Positions 36,979 through 45,393 of a stretch of 64,000 nucleotides of DNA are shown here, piece after piece. Source of the DNA: Falsiphaeobacter marinintestinus. Its GTDB lineage: Bacteria; Pseudomonadota; Alphaproteobacteria; Rhodobacterales; Rhodobacteraceae. Under the pieces are notes generated by a model. That model saw only the letters and a program-made list of their open reading frames with translations. It had not been told where the DNA came from and did no database searches. Within the stretch, counting starts at the first letter, position 1. Each line of letters starts with the position of its first letter. The stretch is from positions 186,001 to 250,000 of the forward strand of contig NZ_VOGO01000002.1 in NCBI RefSeq assembly GCF_007923355.1. Direction: 5' to 3'. Position numbers and translations under genes: made by a program.

Positions 36979-37138
36979 GTCGAAGGCTCGGGAACACAAG
37001 CATAGATTGAATTAGTGCTTAGCACTGAAAATGCAATCTGATTGTGTCATATCTCGGACGAATGCCCGGTCAAATACTGGCAATGTATCCGCCGATGATG
37101 ATAAACGATCACTAAACAAGCTCAACAGGAGAACCAGA

Positions 37139-37918
37139 ATGGATCTTGGAATCGCGGGAAAACGCGCATTGGTCTGTGCCAGCAGCAAGGGATTGGGGCT
37201 GGGCTGTGCCAGGGCACTGGCCGCCGAAGGCGTCGATCTGATCATGAACGCGCGTGGGGCTGACGCTTTGGAGGCCAGCGCCGAACAGATCCGCGCCGAT
37301 TTCGGTGTTACGGTCACCACCGTGGCCATCGACGTCACCACCGCCGACGGTCAGGCCGCGATGCTGGAGGCCGCAGGGGCGGCTGATATCCTTGTGAACA
37401 ACGCGGGCGGCCCACCTCCGGGCATGTGGACCGATTGGGATCGCGACGATTTCATCAAGGCGCTTGATGCCAACATGCTGACCCCCATTGCCCTGATCAA
37501 AGGGCTGGTGCCGGGCATGATGGAGCGTGGCTGGGGCCGTGTGGTCAACATCACCAGTCAGGCGGTACGCGCACCGATCCCGGTGCTGGGTCTGTCAAAT
37601 GCCGCCCGAACCGGGCTGACCGGCTATGTCGCAGGCACCTCGCGTCAGGTCGCCGCCAGCGGCGTGACCATCAACAACCTGCTGCCAGGCCTGCATGACA
37701 CGGATCGCGCCGCCTCGCTGGATAACACGGTCGTTCAGAACGAAGGCATCACAATTGATGAGGCCCGCGCCCGTCGTCAGGCCACGATTCCGGTGCAACG
37801 CTATGGCACGATTGAAGAATTCGGCGCCGCCTGCGCGTTCCTATGCTCGCAAAACGCCGGGTTCATTGTCGGGCAAAACTGGCTGCTGGATGGCGGTGCT
37901 ACCAATCTGACCATGTAA
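37139..37918 (+). CDS. SDR-family protein with altered active site
   Basis: 259 aa. Rossmann loop CASSKGLGLG (about residues 14-23) and VNNAGG are present. The catalytic YxxxK is replaced: after NITSQAVRAP the region reads LSNAARTGL where YSASKAxx is expected. AGGAG lies 9 nt before ATG 37139; an in-frame leader to 37031 is not supported. It resembles a widespread SDR subgroup annotated as FabG-like. Dehydrogenase activity is uncertain. Divergent from the Hint gene (160-bp gap). Confidence 0.85.
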   Translation: MDLGIAGKRALVCASSKGLGLGCARALAAEGVDLIMNARGADALEASAEQIRADFGVTVTTVAIDVTTADGQAAMLEAAGAADILVNNAGGPPPGMWTDWDRDDFIKALDANMLTPIALIKGLVPGMMERGWGRVVNITSQAVRAPIPVLGLSNAARTGLTGYVAGTSRQVAASGVTINNLLPGLHDTDRAASLDNTVVQNEGITIDEARARRQATIPVQRYGTIEEFGAACAFLCSQNAGFIVGQNWLLDGGATNLTM

Positions 37919-37930
37919 GGCAGCGCTGGA

Positions 37931-39064
37931 ATGGCTCAGGGGTTTTCCCTCAAAGACCAACTGTTCAACGCCGAAAAGGTCCGCTATCTGGCGGGCCTTT
38001 TCCAATCCGCGGCGCCTGAGTTTGACGCAAACGGGTTCTCGGCGACAGTCATGACCCGGTTGCCCGATCTGGAATTGAAACAGCGCATCGTCTGGATTGC
38101 CGAGTGTCTGGGTCAACACCTGCCAGGGCCTTTGCCGGACATCGCTCCAACCCTTGTTACCGCGCTGCCACCGCCGCTGGACCCGACACTGACGGATGAT
38201 GATTTTGGCGATTTCATTTTCGCGCCGCTTGGCGAACTGGTGGTTCTGCGTGGGCTGGACGACCATCCGGACCTGACACTGGACCTTCTCAGTCAGATCA
38301 CCCAACGGTTCTCGATGGAATGGGCGCTGCGCCCGATGCTGAACCGCTGGCCCGACCTGACACTGGCGCAATTGCATGTGTGGACCGACCATCCCAACTA
38401 CCATGTGCGCCGGCTGGTCAGCGAAGGCACCCGGCCGCGCCTGCCATGGGGGCAGGGCATCGCGCTGGACCCGCTGGTGCCGCTTGCTCTGCTGGACAGG
38501 TTGCATGCTGACCCGACGCGCTATGTCACCCGGTCCATCGCCAACCACCTGAACGACATCGCCAAGAGCGCGCCGGATACTGTCATCGACAGATTGCAGG
38601 GCTGGACCGACGAGGGCCGTCAAACCCCCGCCGAACTGAACTGGATGACCCGCCACGCCCTGCGCAGCCTTGTGAAATCCGGCACACCACGGGCCTTGCA
38701 GGTTCTGGGCTATGATCCCGTAGCTGACATTCAGGCTGACGTGACCATCCGGACAGATCCGGTCCGGATCGGAGAGGTGCTTGAGTTCGAGTGCCAGATC
38801 ACGGCACCGACCGACACGCCGGTGCTGGTGGATTATGTCCTTCATTTTCAACGCCCGGGTGGCAAAGTGTCGGCCAAAGTCTTCAAACTGAAGCAAACGA
38901 CTGCACAGCCCGGTACGCCGCTGGTGTTGACCAAGCGCCACCGCATGAAAGGCGATGCAACCACATTTCAGCTGGTACCGGGGGCGCATCGGCTGGAAAT
39001 TCAGATCAACGGACAGGTCCGCGCGGCGACCGGGTTCATGTTAGAGCCCGCGTTGCCCACGTGA
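37931..39064 (+). CDS. DNA alkylation repair protein, AlkD/AlkC-like HEAT-repeat
   Basis: 377 aa. The HEAT-like core contains WTDHPNYHVRRLVSEGTRPRLPW, a hallmark of AlkD/AlkC-type alkyl-DNA glycosylases, followed by a C-terminal beta domain (about residues 275-377, IGEVLEFECQIT ... HRLEIQINGQ) of the immunoglobulin-like type found in AlkC. Starts 12 nt after the SDR gene. It would excise alkylated bases by gripping DNA without base flipping; family-level inference. Confidence 0.85.
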   Translation: MAQGFSLKDQLFNAEKVRYLAGLFQSAAPEFDANGFSATVMTRLPDLELKQRIVWIAECLGQHLPGPLPDIAPTLVTALPPPLDPTLTDDDFGDFIFAPLGELVVLRGLDDHPDLTLDLLSQITQRFSMEWALRPMLNRWPDLTLAQLHVWTDHPNYHVRRLVSEGTRPRLPWGQGIALDPLVPLALLDRLHADPTRYVTRSIANHLNDIAKSAPDTVIDRLQGWTDEGRQTPAELNWMTRHALRSLVKSGTPRALQVLGYDPVADIQADVTIRTDPVRIGEVLEFECQITAPTDTPVLVDYVLHFQRPGGKVSAKVFKLKQTTAQPGTPLVLTKRHRMKGDATTFQLVPGAHRLEIQINGQVRAATGFMLEPALPT

Positions 39065-39121
39065 TCGGGCGATGGACTCTTGCAGTGATCCGGCGGGGTT
39101 GCTATCTGCCCGTTCAGCCTG

Positions 39122-40264
39122 ATGATTTTTATCGGGAATGCCAGTGAGGCCCATCTGTCCGTGACCTTGCCACAGACGAAACGACCACCTCAGCCGCCGC
39201 GGCTGGAAATCAAGAACCTGAAGTGTTCGTTCGACGGGCGTCAGGTGGTGGATGACGTGTCTCTGACGATCAGCGCGGGGCAGGTGACCTGCCTTCTGGG
39301 GCCATCCGGGTGCGGCAAATCCACGACATTGCGGATCATCGCCGGGGTCGAAATGCAGGATTCGGGCGAAATCTGGGTTGATGGCAAACTGGTCTGCGAC
39401 ACGATCTTTCGCGTCCCGCCCGAGCGACGCGAAATCGGCCTGATGTTTCAGGACTTCGCGCTGTTCCCGCATCTCAGCGTTGCCGACAACGTCGCCTTTG
39501 GCCTGCGCAAGGGCACCCGCGCCGAAAAGCGCGCTCGCGTCGAAGCCTTGCTTGAGCGTGTCGATCTGATGCGCCACATCGATGGCTATCCGCACCAGCT
39601 TTCGGGGGGGGAGCAACAGCGCGTTGCGCTGGCCCGTGCATTGGCCCCGCGCCCCCGGATCATGCTGATGGACGAACCGTTTTCCGGTCTCGACAATCGC
39701 CTGCGCGACGGCATCCGCGACGAAACGCTTAGCTTGTTGAAAGACGAAGACACGGCCGTTCTGCTGGTCACGCACGAGCCGGAAGAGGCGATGCGCATGG
39801 CCGATGAGATTGCCTTGATGCGCGACGGCCAGATCGTTCAGCGCGGCGCGCCTTATAACGTCTATACCCGCCCGGCGGATCGTGCTGCGGTCGCGTTTTT
39901 CAGCGATATCAATGTATTGCAGTCCGAGGTGAATGGCGCATTGGCCCAGACCGCGTTTGGCCAGTTCCTTGCCCCGGGCTTTCCCGATGGCACCAAGGTC
40001 GACATCGTGTTCCGCCCCCAGCATGTGAAGCTGGACTTTGACCGCAATGGATCAGGACCCTTGCCAACCCCATCCGACGGGGTCGCCGCGCGCGGCGTGG
40101 TCGAACGGGCCCGATTTCTGGGCCACGAAAGCCTTGTCGAATTCCGCATGGATCATGACGGGTCACTCCTGAAAGCCACGGTGCCCAACGTGTTTCTGCC
40201 CGAAAAGGGCCGGGTCATGTGGTTGACCGTGCGGCGCAATCGCTGTTTCGTGTTCCCGACCTGA
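39122..40264 (+). CDS. Orphan ABC transporter ATPase, FbpC/PotA-like
   Basis: 380 aa. Walker A LGPSGCGKSTT (about residues 60-70), Q-loop MFQDFALFPHLSV, signature LSGGEQQRVALARAL, Walker B IMLMDEPFSGLD, switch His in LLVTHEP. A TOBE-type C-terminal domain (about 280-380) is typical of iron, spermidine or sulfate importers. No permease or solute-binding protein gene is adjacent. The first ~30 residues (to LPQTKRPP) are variable and the start may lie later. Confidence 0.9.
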   Translation: MIFIGNASEAHLSVTLPQTKRPPQPPRLEIKNLKCSFDGRQVVDDVSLTISAGQVTCLLGPSGCGKSTTLRIIAGVEMQDSGEIWVDGKLVCDTIFRVPPERREIGLMFQDFALFPHLSVADNVAFGLRKGTRAEKRARVEALLERVDLMRHIDGYPHQLSGGEQQRVALARALAPRPRIMLMDEPFSGLDNRLRDGIRDETLSLLKDEDTAVLLVTHEPEEAMRMADEIALMRDGQIVQRGAPYNVYTRPADRAAVAFFSDINVLQSEVNGALAQTAFGQFLAPGFPDGTKVDIVFRPQHVKLDFDRNGSGPLPTPSDGVAARGVVERARFLGHESLVEFRMDHDGSLLKATVPNVFLPEKGRVMWLTVRRNRCFVFPT

Positions 40265-40275
40265 GCCTTGCTGAA

Positions 40276-40332
40276 CGCCGCTGACGCGGCGGGCCTGCGG
40301 CGCGGGTATTTGGAACAAGAAAGAAGCAGGAG
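40276..40332 (+). repeat. Intergenic hairpin plus spacer element, copy 3
   Basis: CGCCGC-TGAC-GCGGCG hairpin (40276-40291), then GGGTATTTGGAACAAGAAAG and AAGCAGGAG (40304-40332). The spacer is identical over 29 nt to copy 2. The AGGAG serves as ribosome site of the GNAT gene. Confidence 0.8.
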
Positions 40333-40338
40333 CGCGCG

Positions 40339-41175
40339 ATGTATCGGACCGGAGTGATGACGCCAACGGATCGGGTGCAAGCTGTGGACTGGGCCGCGTC
40401 CGAAGGCTGGAACCCCGGCATCCGCGATATGGACTGCTTTGAACGTGTCGATCCGGACGGGTTCTGGGGCGGGTGGCTGGATGACCGGCTGGTCGCGTCG
40501 ATCTCGGTTGTGAATTATGATCCGACTTTCGCGTTTCTTGGGTTTTATATCGTCACGCCAGGCGAACGCGGGCAGGGAATGGGGTACCGTTTGTGGCAGG
40601 ATGCGCTGGCCCATGCCGGGGACCGGGTTGTCGGGCTGGACGGGGTGGTCGATCAGCAGGACAATTACCGCAAATCCGGGTTCGATCTGGCGTACCGCAA
40701 CATACGGTTCGGCGGGCGCGCAGGTCGCATGGACAGCCCGGCAATGGATGTCAGGCCTGCCGACGCACCCTTTGCCGCGTTAGAACAGATGGATCGTCGC
40801 GTGTTTCCCGCGCCGCGACCCACATTCTGGAAGGCGTGGCTGGGGGCCGAGGGGCACAGGACTGTTGCCGCCTTTGAGGGCGAGCGGCTGACGGGGTTTG
40901 CCACGCTGCGACCCTGCCGGGCCGGACACAAGATCGGGCCTTTGGTTGCGGCCTCGGACCGCGTCGCGCGGGCGGTGCTGGCCGCGTTGACCAAGGATCT
41001 TGACCCAGATGACGAGGTGTTTCTGGATGTGCCGGAGCCGAATGCGCCTGCTGTGGCCCTGGCCGAACATCTGGGTCTGTCACCGGTCTTTGAAACCGCC
41101 CGCATGTATCGCGGGCCAGCGCCCGAAGTTGATCTGGAGCATATCTTTGGCGTGACCAGCTTCGAACTGGGCTGA
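40339..41175 (+). CDS. GNAT-family N-acetyltransferase, YitH-like
   Basis: 278 aa. The acetyl-CoA loop VTPGERGQGMGYRLWQDAL (about residues 73-91) is the Q/RxxGxG/A motif of GNAT enzymes. A second domain (from about residue 130, ALEQMDRRVFPAPRPTFWKAWL to the end) matches YitH-type proteins with a C-terminal acetyltransferase-like domain. Start ATG follows AGGAG of the repeat element by 6 nt. Acceptor unknown. Confidence 0.88.
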   Translation: MYRTGVMTPTDRVQAVDWAASEGWNPGIRDMDCFERVDPDGFWGGWLDDRLVASISVVNYDPTFAFLGFYIVTPGERGQGMGYRLWQDALAHAGDRVVGLDGVVDQQDNYRKSGFDLAYRNIRFGGRAGRMDSPAMDVRPADAPFAALEQMDRRVFPAPRPTFWKAWLGAEGHRTVAAFEGERLTGFATLRPCRAGHKIGPLVAASDRVARAVLAALTKDLDPDDEVFLDVPEPNAPAVALAEHLGLSPVFETARMYRGPAPEVDLEHIFGVTSFELG

Positions 41176-41181
41176 CGCGCC

Positions 41182-41421
41182 TTACTGTTGCACGACGTCT
41201 TCCAGCCAGTGCACGGCGGCTTTGGCAGCCGCCAATGCGCCTTCTGCCTCTTCAAACACCTGCGGGCTGAACATGCCGATTGGGTACCAGCCGCGCATGT
41301 CTTCGGGATCGCGGCGGAATTCTTCAAAGCCAAAGCTGCCGTCGGGGCGGTGAAACACATCGACGCATACCGACTCACCGGGCAGGTTGAAACTGTGGAT
41401 CACCGTGTTGTCATGGGCCAT
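41182..41421 (-). CDS. Small conserved-type protein, 79 aa
   Basis: Reads MAHDNTVIHSFNLPGESVCVDVF then RPDGSFGFEEFRRDPEDMRGWYPIG. Mixed alpha/beta composition without membrane segment. It overlaps the YafY regulator by 11 nt and is last in that operon, so it is probably translated. No family name recalled. Confidence 0.65.
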   Translation of the reverse strand: MAHDNTVIHSFNLPGESVCVDVFHRPDGSFGFEEFRRDPEDMRGWYPIGMFSPQVFEEAEGALAAAKAAVHWLEDVVQQ

Positions 41422-42115
41422 CGGCCGCTCCCGTCACTGTGGTTTTCTGCCAGGCCAGATAGTCGTCATAGGTTTTGCCGGGGTCATCGACGAACAATTC
41501 CGGCAACGCCGTCGAGTCTTCGACCAGATCAACCCGAAACACCCGGAAATCGGACCGCAATTCGCACCATGCGGTCAGAGTCCAGACGCGCCCCCAGTAC
41601 TCCATGTGCAAAGGCCGGATCACCCGGTCGGTCAGGGTGCCATCGATCCGACGATACGACAGGCGCAGCTTCTGGCGACCCTTGATGGCGCTGCGCAGGG
41701 TCGCCATATGCGCGAACCCGCGCGCCGCGTCTGCAAACGGATACACCGCGAATTTCCACGCCTCGGCCTCGGCTATGGTCTGGGTGGGCAACACGGCATC
41801 GACCTTGTCAGCCAGCGACTGCGCGGCGGCTTTCAGATCCGGGTCGGCAGCCTCGGCGACAATCGCCATACCAAGGTTCAAAGCTTCAAGTTCAGCCGGG
41901 GTCAGCGTCAGCGGGGGCAGGGTGATCGCCTCGCGCACCATATAGCCGACGCCGCGTTCACCTTCGACCGGGATGCCGCTGGCCGCCAGCGTATCCATGT
42001 CGCGGTAGATCGTGCGCACCGAGACTTCCAGCCGGTCGGCAATGTCCTGCGCGCGGTGCAGCTGACCGTCGCGCAGGATCTGGATAATGTCGAACAGGCG
42101 ATCGGTGCGGCGCAT
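41411..42115 (-). CDS. YafY-type HTH/WYL transcriptional regulator
   Basis: 234 aa. N-terminal helix-turn-helix of the HTH_11 type (RLFDIIQILRDG...ADRLEVSVRTIYRDMDTLAASG, about residues 6-46), then a WYL domain (LRLSYRRIDG, RVIRPLHMEYWGRVWTLTAWCELR) that senses a ligand. It is preceded by the ABM-like gene with a 15-bp gap. The palindrome at 42497-42526 upstream of that gene is the likely operator for autoregulation. Confidence 0.9.
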   Translation of the reverse strand: MRRTDRLFDIIQILRDGQLHRAQDIADRLEVSVRTIYRDMDTLAASGIPVEGERGVGYMVREAITLPPLTLTPAELEALNLGMAIVAEAADPDLKAAAQSLADKVDAVLPTQTIAEAEAWKFAVYPFADAARGFAHMATLRSAIKGRQKLRLSYRRIDGTLTDRVIRPLHMEYWGRVWTLTAWCELRSDFRVFRVDLVEDSTALPELFVDDPGKTYDDYLAWQKTTVTGAADGP

Positions 42116-42130
42116 GGGCCGACCCTGCCA

Positions 42131-42454
42131 TTAAGTGCTGGTTTCGTCCATCCGCCGCGCGATGGTGCCATGGCTCATCTGGACACTGTCCGGGTCGATC
42201 AACGACATGAAGGGCGCACAGGCCGGGCTTTGCATGACTTCTGTTGCCGCAGCGCGGGCTGCTGCTTCATCTGACCAGACAATATGATCACTCCACGTTC
42301 CGTCCGGGGATTTTGACAGGGTGCGCGCCAGCATCTGGCCAGACGTGGTCAGCATGGTTTCCACGCTGGCGGCGGCCTCGACAAAGGCAGCTTCGCCAGC
42401 GCCTGCCGCCAGACGGAAGGTGACGATTTCCGCGATTTGGGGTGAGGTGGTCAT
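42131..42454 (-). CDS. ABM-like small protein, 107 aa
   Basis: TSPQIAEIVTFRLAAGAGEAAFVEAA, then SDHIVWSDEAAARAAATEV, is the antibiotic-biosynthesis-monooxygenase (dimeric alpha/beta barrel) pattern seen for stress-related small enzymes. Start at MTTSPQ (42454) with GGAG upstream; 16 more residues in frame overlap the promoter. First gene of the ABM-YafY-79 aa operon. The regulator probably controls it. Substrate unknown. Confidence 0.78.
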   Translation of the reverse strand: MTTSPQIAEIVTFRLAAGAGEAAFVEAAASVETMLTTSGQMLARTLSKSPDGTWSDHIVWSDEAAARAAATEVMQSPACAPFMSLIDPDSVQMSHGTIARRMDETST

Positions 42455-42496
42455 GGGTCTCTCCTTGATTTGGCTCCATGTGGCTGTCATAGAGAT

Positions 42497-42526
42497 CATC
42501 AACTGACATAAACCTGTCAGTTGATG
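42497..42526. promoter_or_regulatory. Palindromic operator upstream of the ABM-YafY operon
   Basis: CATCAACTGACA and TGTCAGTTGATG are perfect 12-bp inverted repeats with a 6-bp TAAACC spacer. It begins 42 bp upstream of the ABM start codon, inside the expected promoter. Size and position fit a dimeric HTH repressor, most simply the YafY protein encoded in the operon. Confidence 0.75.
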
Positions 42527-42674
42527 TCAGGCGCATCCGCCCAAACCGCAAAACGGGCCGGAATCGCCCCGGTGCAAGCCCATTGCCGCTTTCGCGCCAT
42601 GCGTCACGGGGCTAGACCAAAGACCGAAAATTTATCGCGCGGGGCCGTCCGCGCGCGTCATCAAGGAGAAAGAC

Positions 42675-42908
42675 ATGCTCAACAATATCGGCCTTCCCGG
42701 CATCCTTCTGATCGCCGTCGTCGTTCTGGTCCTGTTTGGCCGGGGCAAAATCAGCTCGCTCATGGGCGAAGTCGGCAAAGGCATCACATCCTTCAAAAAG
42801 GGCATCAACGAAGGCGCGCAAGAGCTGGAAGACGATGCCTCGGAAACCGCCAAAGACATCACACCTGACGCCGAAATCGTCTCCGAGACTGACAAAGACA
42901 AGGTGTAA
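42675..42908 (+). CDS. tatA: Sec-independent translocase subunit TatA
   Basis: 77 aa. One N-terminal transmembrane helix ([24 protein letters not shown]) with the FGRGK hinge and an amphipathic helix, then an acidic tail. Forms the pore of the twin-arginine pathway. AAGGAG precedes the ATG. First gene of tatABC. Confidence 0.95.
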   Translation: MLNNIGLPGILLIAVVVLVLFGRGKISSLMGEVGKGITSFKKGINEGAQELEDDASETAKDITPDAEIVSETDKDKV

Positions 42909-42914
42909 TCACAC

Positions 42915-43382
42915 ATGTTCGATCTGGGGTGGACCGAACTTTTGGTCATCGGCATCGTGGCGTTGATCGTCGTGGGGCCGAAGGATCTGCCGGTGTTGTT
43001 TCGCAATATCGGGCGCTGGGTCGGCAAGGCCCGCGGTATGGCGCGCGAATTCAGCCGTGCCATGCATGACGCGGCCGACGAGGCGGGTGTCAGCGACATC
43101 CAGAAGGGCCTGAAAACGGCCACCAATCCTGTCGGCAGCGCAATGGACAGCGTCAAGAAGGCTGCCAGCGATCTGACCAAGGATCTGGATCCGACCAAGT
43201 TTGATCCCGACAGTGAAACCGGCAAGCTGGCCGCCCAGCGGGCCGAAGACACCAAGAAGATCCAGGCCGCCACCGCCCGCGCCGCCGCCGAACGCAAGGC
43301 GAAAGAAGCCGCCGATGCGCTGGCCAAGGCGGATGAGGCCGAAGCCGCGCTCACGACTCCAGACAGCGAGACCAAGACATGA
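42915..43382 (+). CDS. tatB: Sec-independent translocase subunit TatB
   Basis: 155 aa, starting [26 protein letters not shown], the typical TatB N-terminus with Glu in the helix. A long amphipathic helix and a charged, Ala/Lys-rich tail follow. Binds signal peptides together with TatC. The end overlaps the tatC start (ATGA). Confidence 0.95.
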   Translation: MFDLGWTELLVIGIVALIVVGPKDLPVLFRNIGRWVGKARGMAREFSRAMHDAADEAGVSDIQKGLKTATNPVGSAMDSVKKAASDLTKDLDPTKFDPDSETGKLAAQRAEDTKKIQAATARAAAERKAKEAADALAKADEAEAALTTPDSETKT

Positions 43383-44269
43383 GCCAAATCGAAGACGAGA
43401 TCGACGACAGCTCGGCCCCGCTGATCGAGCATCTGGCCGAACTGCGCACCCGGCTGATCCACTGCGTCGTGGCCTTTCTGGTCGGCATGATCATCTGTTT
43501 CACGGTCGCAACGCCGATCTTCAACTTTCTGACCGACCCGCTGTGCCAGGTTCTGTCCGAGCGCGGACAGGACTGCGACCTGATCTTTATCTCGCCGCAG
43601 GAAGGCTTCTTTGTCGCGATCAAAGTCTCGCTTCTGGGCGGTCTGATCCTGTCGTTCCCCTACCTTGCGATGCAGATGTGGCGGTTCGTGGCCCCCGGGC
43701 TCTACAAGAACGAAAAGGGTGCGTTCCTGCCGTTCATGATTGCCTCGCCCTTCATGTTCCTGCTGGGCGCCAGCTTTGCCTTCTACGTTGTCACGCCGCT
43801 GGCCTATGACTTCTTCCTTGGCTTCCAGCAATTCGGGGCCGAAGGCGAGGTTCTGGCGGATGGGTCAATGAACGCCGCGCCGCTTTCGGTGGTGTTCCAG
43901 GGCTCTGCGCAGGAATATCTGAACCTGACGATCAAATTCATCGTGGCCTTCGGCCTGTGCTTCCAGCTACCGGTTCTGCTGACCCTGATGGGCAAGGCCG
44001 GGCTGGTTAGCGCCGAAGGGCTGGGCGCGGTGCGAAAATACGCTGTGGTCGCGATCCTTGTTCTGGCGGCCCTTGTGACCCCACCGGACGTCATTACTCA
44101 GGTGATCCTGTTCGTCGTGGTTTACGGCCTTTACGAGGTCTCGATCTTCCTTGTCAGACGCGTCGAAACCAAGCGCGAAGCAAAGCTTCGGGCCGAAGGG
44201 TACTATGACGACGAAGATGAAGACTTCGATGATCCGCTGATGGACGAATTCGACGAAGACACCAAGTAA
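43379..44269 (+). CDS. tatC: Sec-independent translocase subunit TatC
   Basis: 296 aa, six transmembrane helices. [19 protein letters not shown] (N-terminal signal-peptide contact) and the conserved [22 protein letters not shown] are visible. The acidic tail ([18 protein letters not shown]) is longer than in E. coli. Receptor of twin-arginine signal peptides. Confidence 0.96.
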   Translation: MSQIEDEIDDSSAPLIEHLAELRTRLIHCVVAFLVGMIICFTVATPIFNFLTDPLCQVLSERGQDCDLIFISPQEGFFVAIKVSLLGGLILSFPYLAMQMWRFVAPGLYKNEKGAFLPFMIASPFMFLLGASFAFYVVTPLAYDFFLGFQQFGAEGEVLADGSMNAAPLSVVFQGSAQEYLNLTIKFIVAFGLCFQLPVLLTLMGKAGLVSAEGLGAVRKYAVVAILVLAALVTPPDVITQVILFVVVYGLYEVSIFLVRRVETKREAKLRAEGYYDDEDEDFDDPLMDEFDEDTK

Positions 44270-44306
44270 ACCCCCTTCATCCCCGCGCAAGCGGGCGGCA
44301 CATTCC

Positions 44307-44334
44307 AAAGGCGCGCCCTCACAGGCGCGCCTTT
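44307..44334. terminator. Bidirectional terminator between tatC and cytochrome c'
   Basis: AAAGGCGCGCC and GGCGCGCCTTT flank a CTCACA loop, followed on the plus strand by TCTTGTCTTT. Both converging genes can use it. Confidence 0.88.
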
Positions 44335-44356
44335 CTTGTCTTTCAGAACACCCGCC

Positions 44357-44797
44357 TCAATCCGCCTTGTACCGCGAATGGCAGGCCTTGCAGGCCCCTG
44401 CCAATGCGCCGGCCGCCCCGCGCAGATCGTCATAGCTGCCTATCGTACCGGCCTGTGTCCGGGCGACAGTCTCCAGATCCGAGGCTTTGGTCGAGAAATC
44501 GGCAAAATCCTCCCAGATCGCGGGCAGGGCCTCGGATTTGGGATCGGTCGCCGGGTCTTCGAATTTCGCGACCGTAAGGCTGGCTGCCGCCGCAATATTG
44601 CCCGCCGCAACCTGCGCGGCCACAGCATCAAACGGGATTTCCTTTTTCATCATCTGACCGATGACTTTCATGTTCTCTCCGATGGTGCCCATGTTCTGCA
44701 TGCGCGCCATCACGGTCGGATCCTTCACGCCTGAATGGGCAAACACGGCGGTCGCCGCGATAATTGGCACGATGCAAAGATACGTTGCTGGGCGCAT
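44357..44797 (-). CDS. Cytochrome c' family protein
   Basis: 146 aa. Sec signal peptide (ATYLCIVPIIAATAVFAHSG) and a class II cytochrome c four-helix bundle. The heme site CKACH is near the C-terminus (KACKACHSRYKAD), as in the family. Periplasmic. Role in NO or oxygen chemistry or electron transfer is known only at family level. It follows a second c-type cytochrome gene on the same strand, separated by 43 nt. Confidence 0.92.
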   Translation of the reverse strand: MRPATYLCIVPIIAATAVFAHSGVKDPTVMARMQNMGTIGENMKVIGQMMKKEIPFDAVAAQVAAGNIAAAASLTVAKFEDPATDPKSEALPAIWEDFADFSTKASDLETVARTQAGTIGSYDDLRGAAGALAGACKACHSRYKAD

Positions 44798-44840
44798 GGC
44801 CAGGTCTCCTGTCTGTTAGATGCTGGTGTCGCGAAACGGT

Positions 44841-45260
44841 TCAGTTGATCCCGTTGGCGCGCTGAAGTTCCCGGATGTAGGCGACAATCTGCGTGACATC
44901 ACCCCGTGTCAGCCCCTCGATCGGCCTCATGTTCCCAAACCGCCAGTGATGGCTTTTCACGCCCATCGCCACGGCCCGCTGAAACGATTCGTTGCCATGG
45001 TGCGAAGGTTCGTAAATCTTGTGAACCAGCGGCGGCGCAGCGCCGTTGCGACCAACGGCATTGATACCATGACAGGCCGCGCATTTCGCCTCGAACATGG
45101 TTTTCCCGACCTGTGCACTGGTGGTCAAAGACGCGGGCAGCGAGATGTCTACCAAGGCATCGGCCACCTGCGCGGGCTCTTTTTCCTGCGGCAACAAGGC
45201 CCAGCCCCCAACGCCCAGTCCGACCACAGCAGCGGCACCCCACCAGATCTGTTTCTTCAT
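44841..45260 (-). CDS. Class I c-type cytochrome, membrane-anchored
   Basis: 139 aa from MKKQIWWG (45260; AAGGGG upstream). Residues 4-22 are a transmembrane segment or uncleaved signal, and the soluble domain has CAACH (about residue 62) plus a distal Met in GNMRPIEG. Small monoheme cytochrome probably shuttling electrons at the membrane. The extra N-terminal residues read in the longer frame include no ribosome site. Confidence 0.9.
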   Translation of the reverse strand: MKKQIWWGAAAVVGLGVGGWALLPQEKEPAQVADALVDISLPASLTTSAQVGKTMFEAKCAACHGINAVGRNGAAPPLVHKIYEPSHHGNESFQRAVAMGVKSHHWRFGNMRPIEGLTRGDVTQIVAYIRELQRANGIN

Positions 45261-45393
45261 ACCAAAACCCCTTTTTCCCAAGGTGTAAGGTTTCCACCAG
45301 ATGGAAGGTCAAGCCATTCTGCCTTGATCACGCCTGCCGTTGCGTCAATGCTGTGACAGGCAGGTCCGATACCGCCTGACATGAGAGGCTCAC

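Noticed and set aside
37031-37138. N-terminal extension of the SDR at 37 kb
   Set aside because: The stretch has no family match, and ATG 37139 has its own AGGAG; the extension crosses the divergent promoter region.
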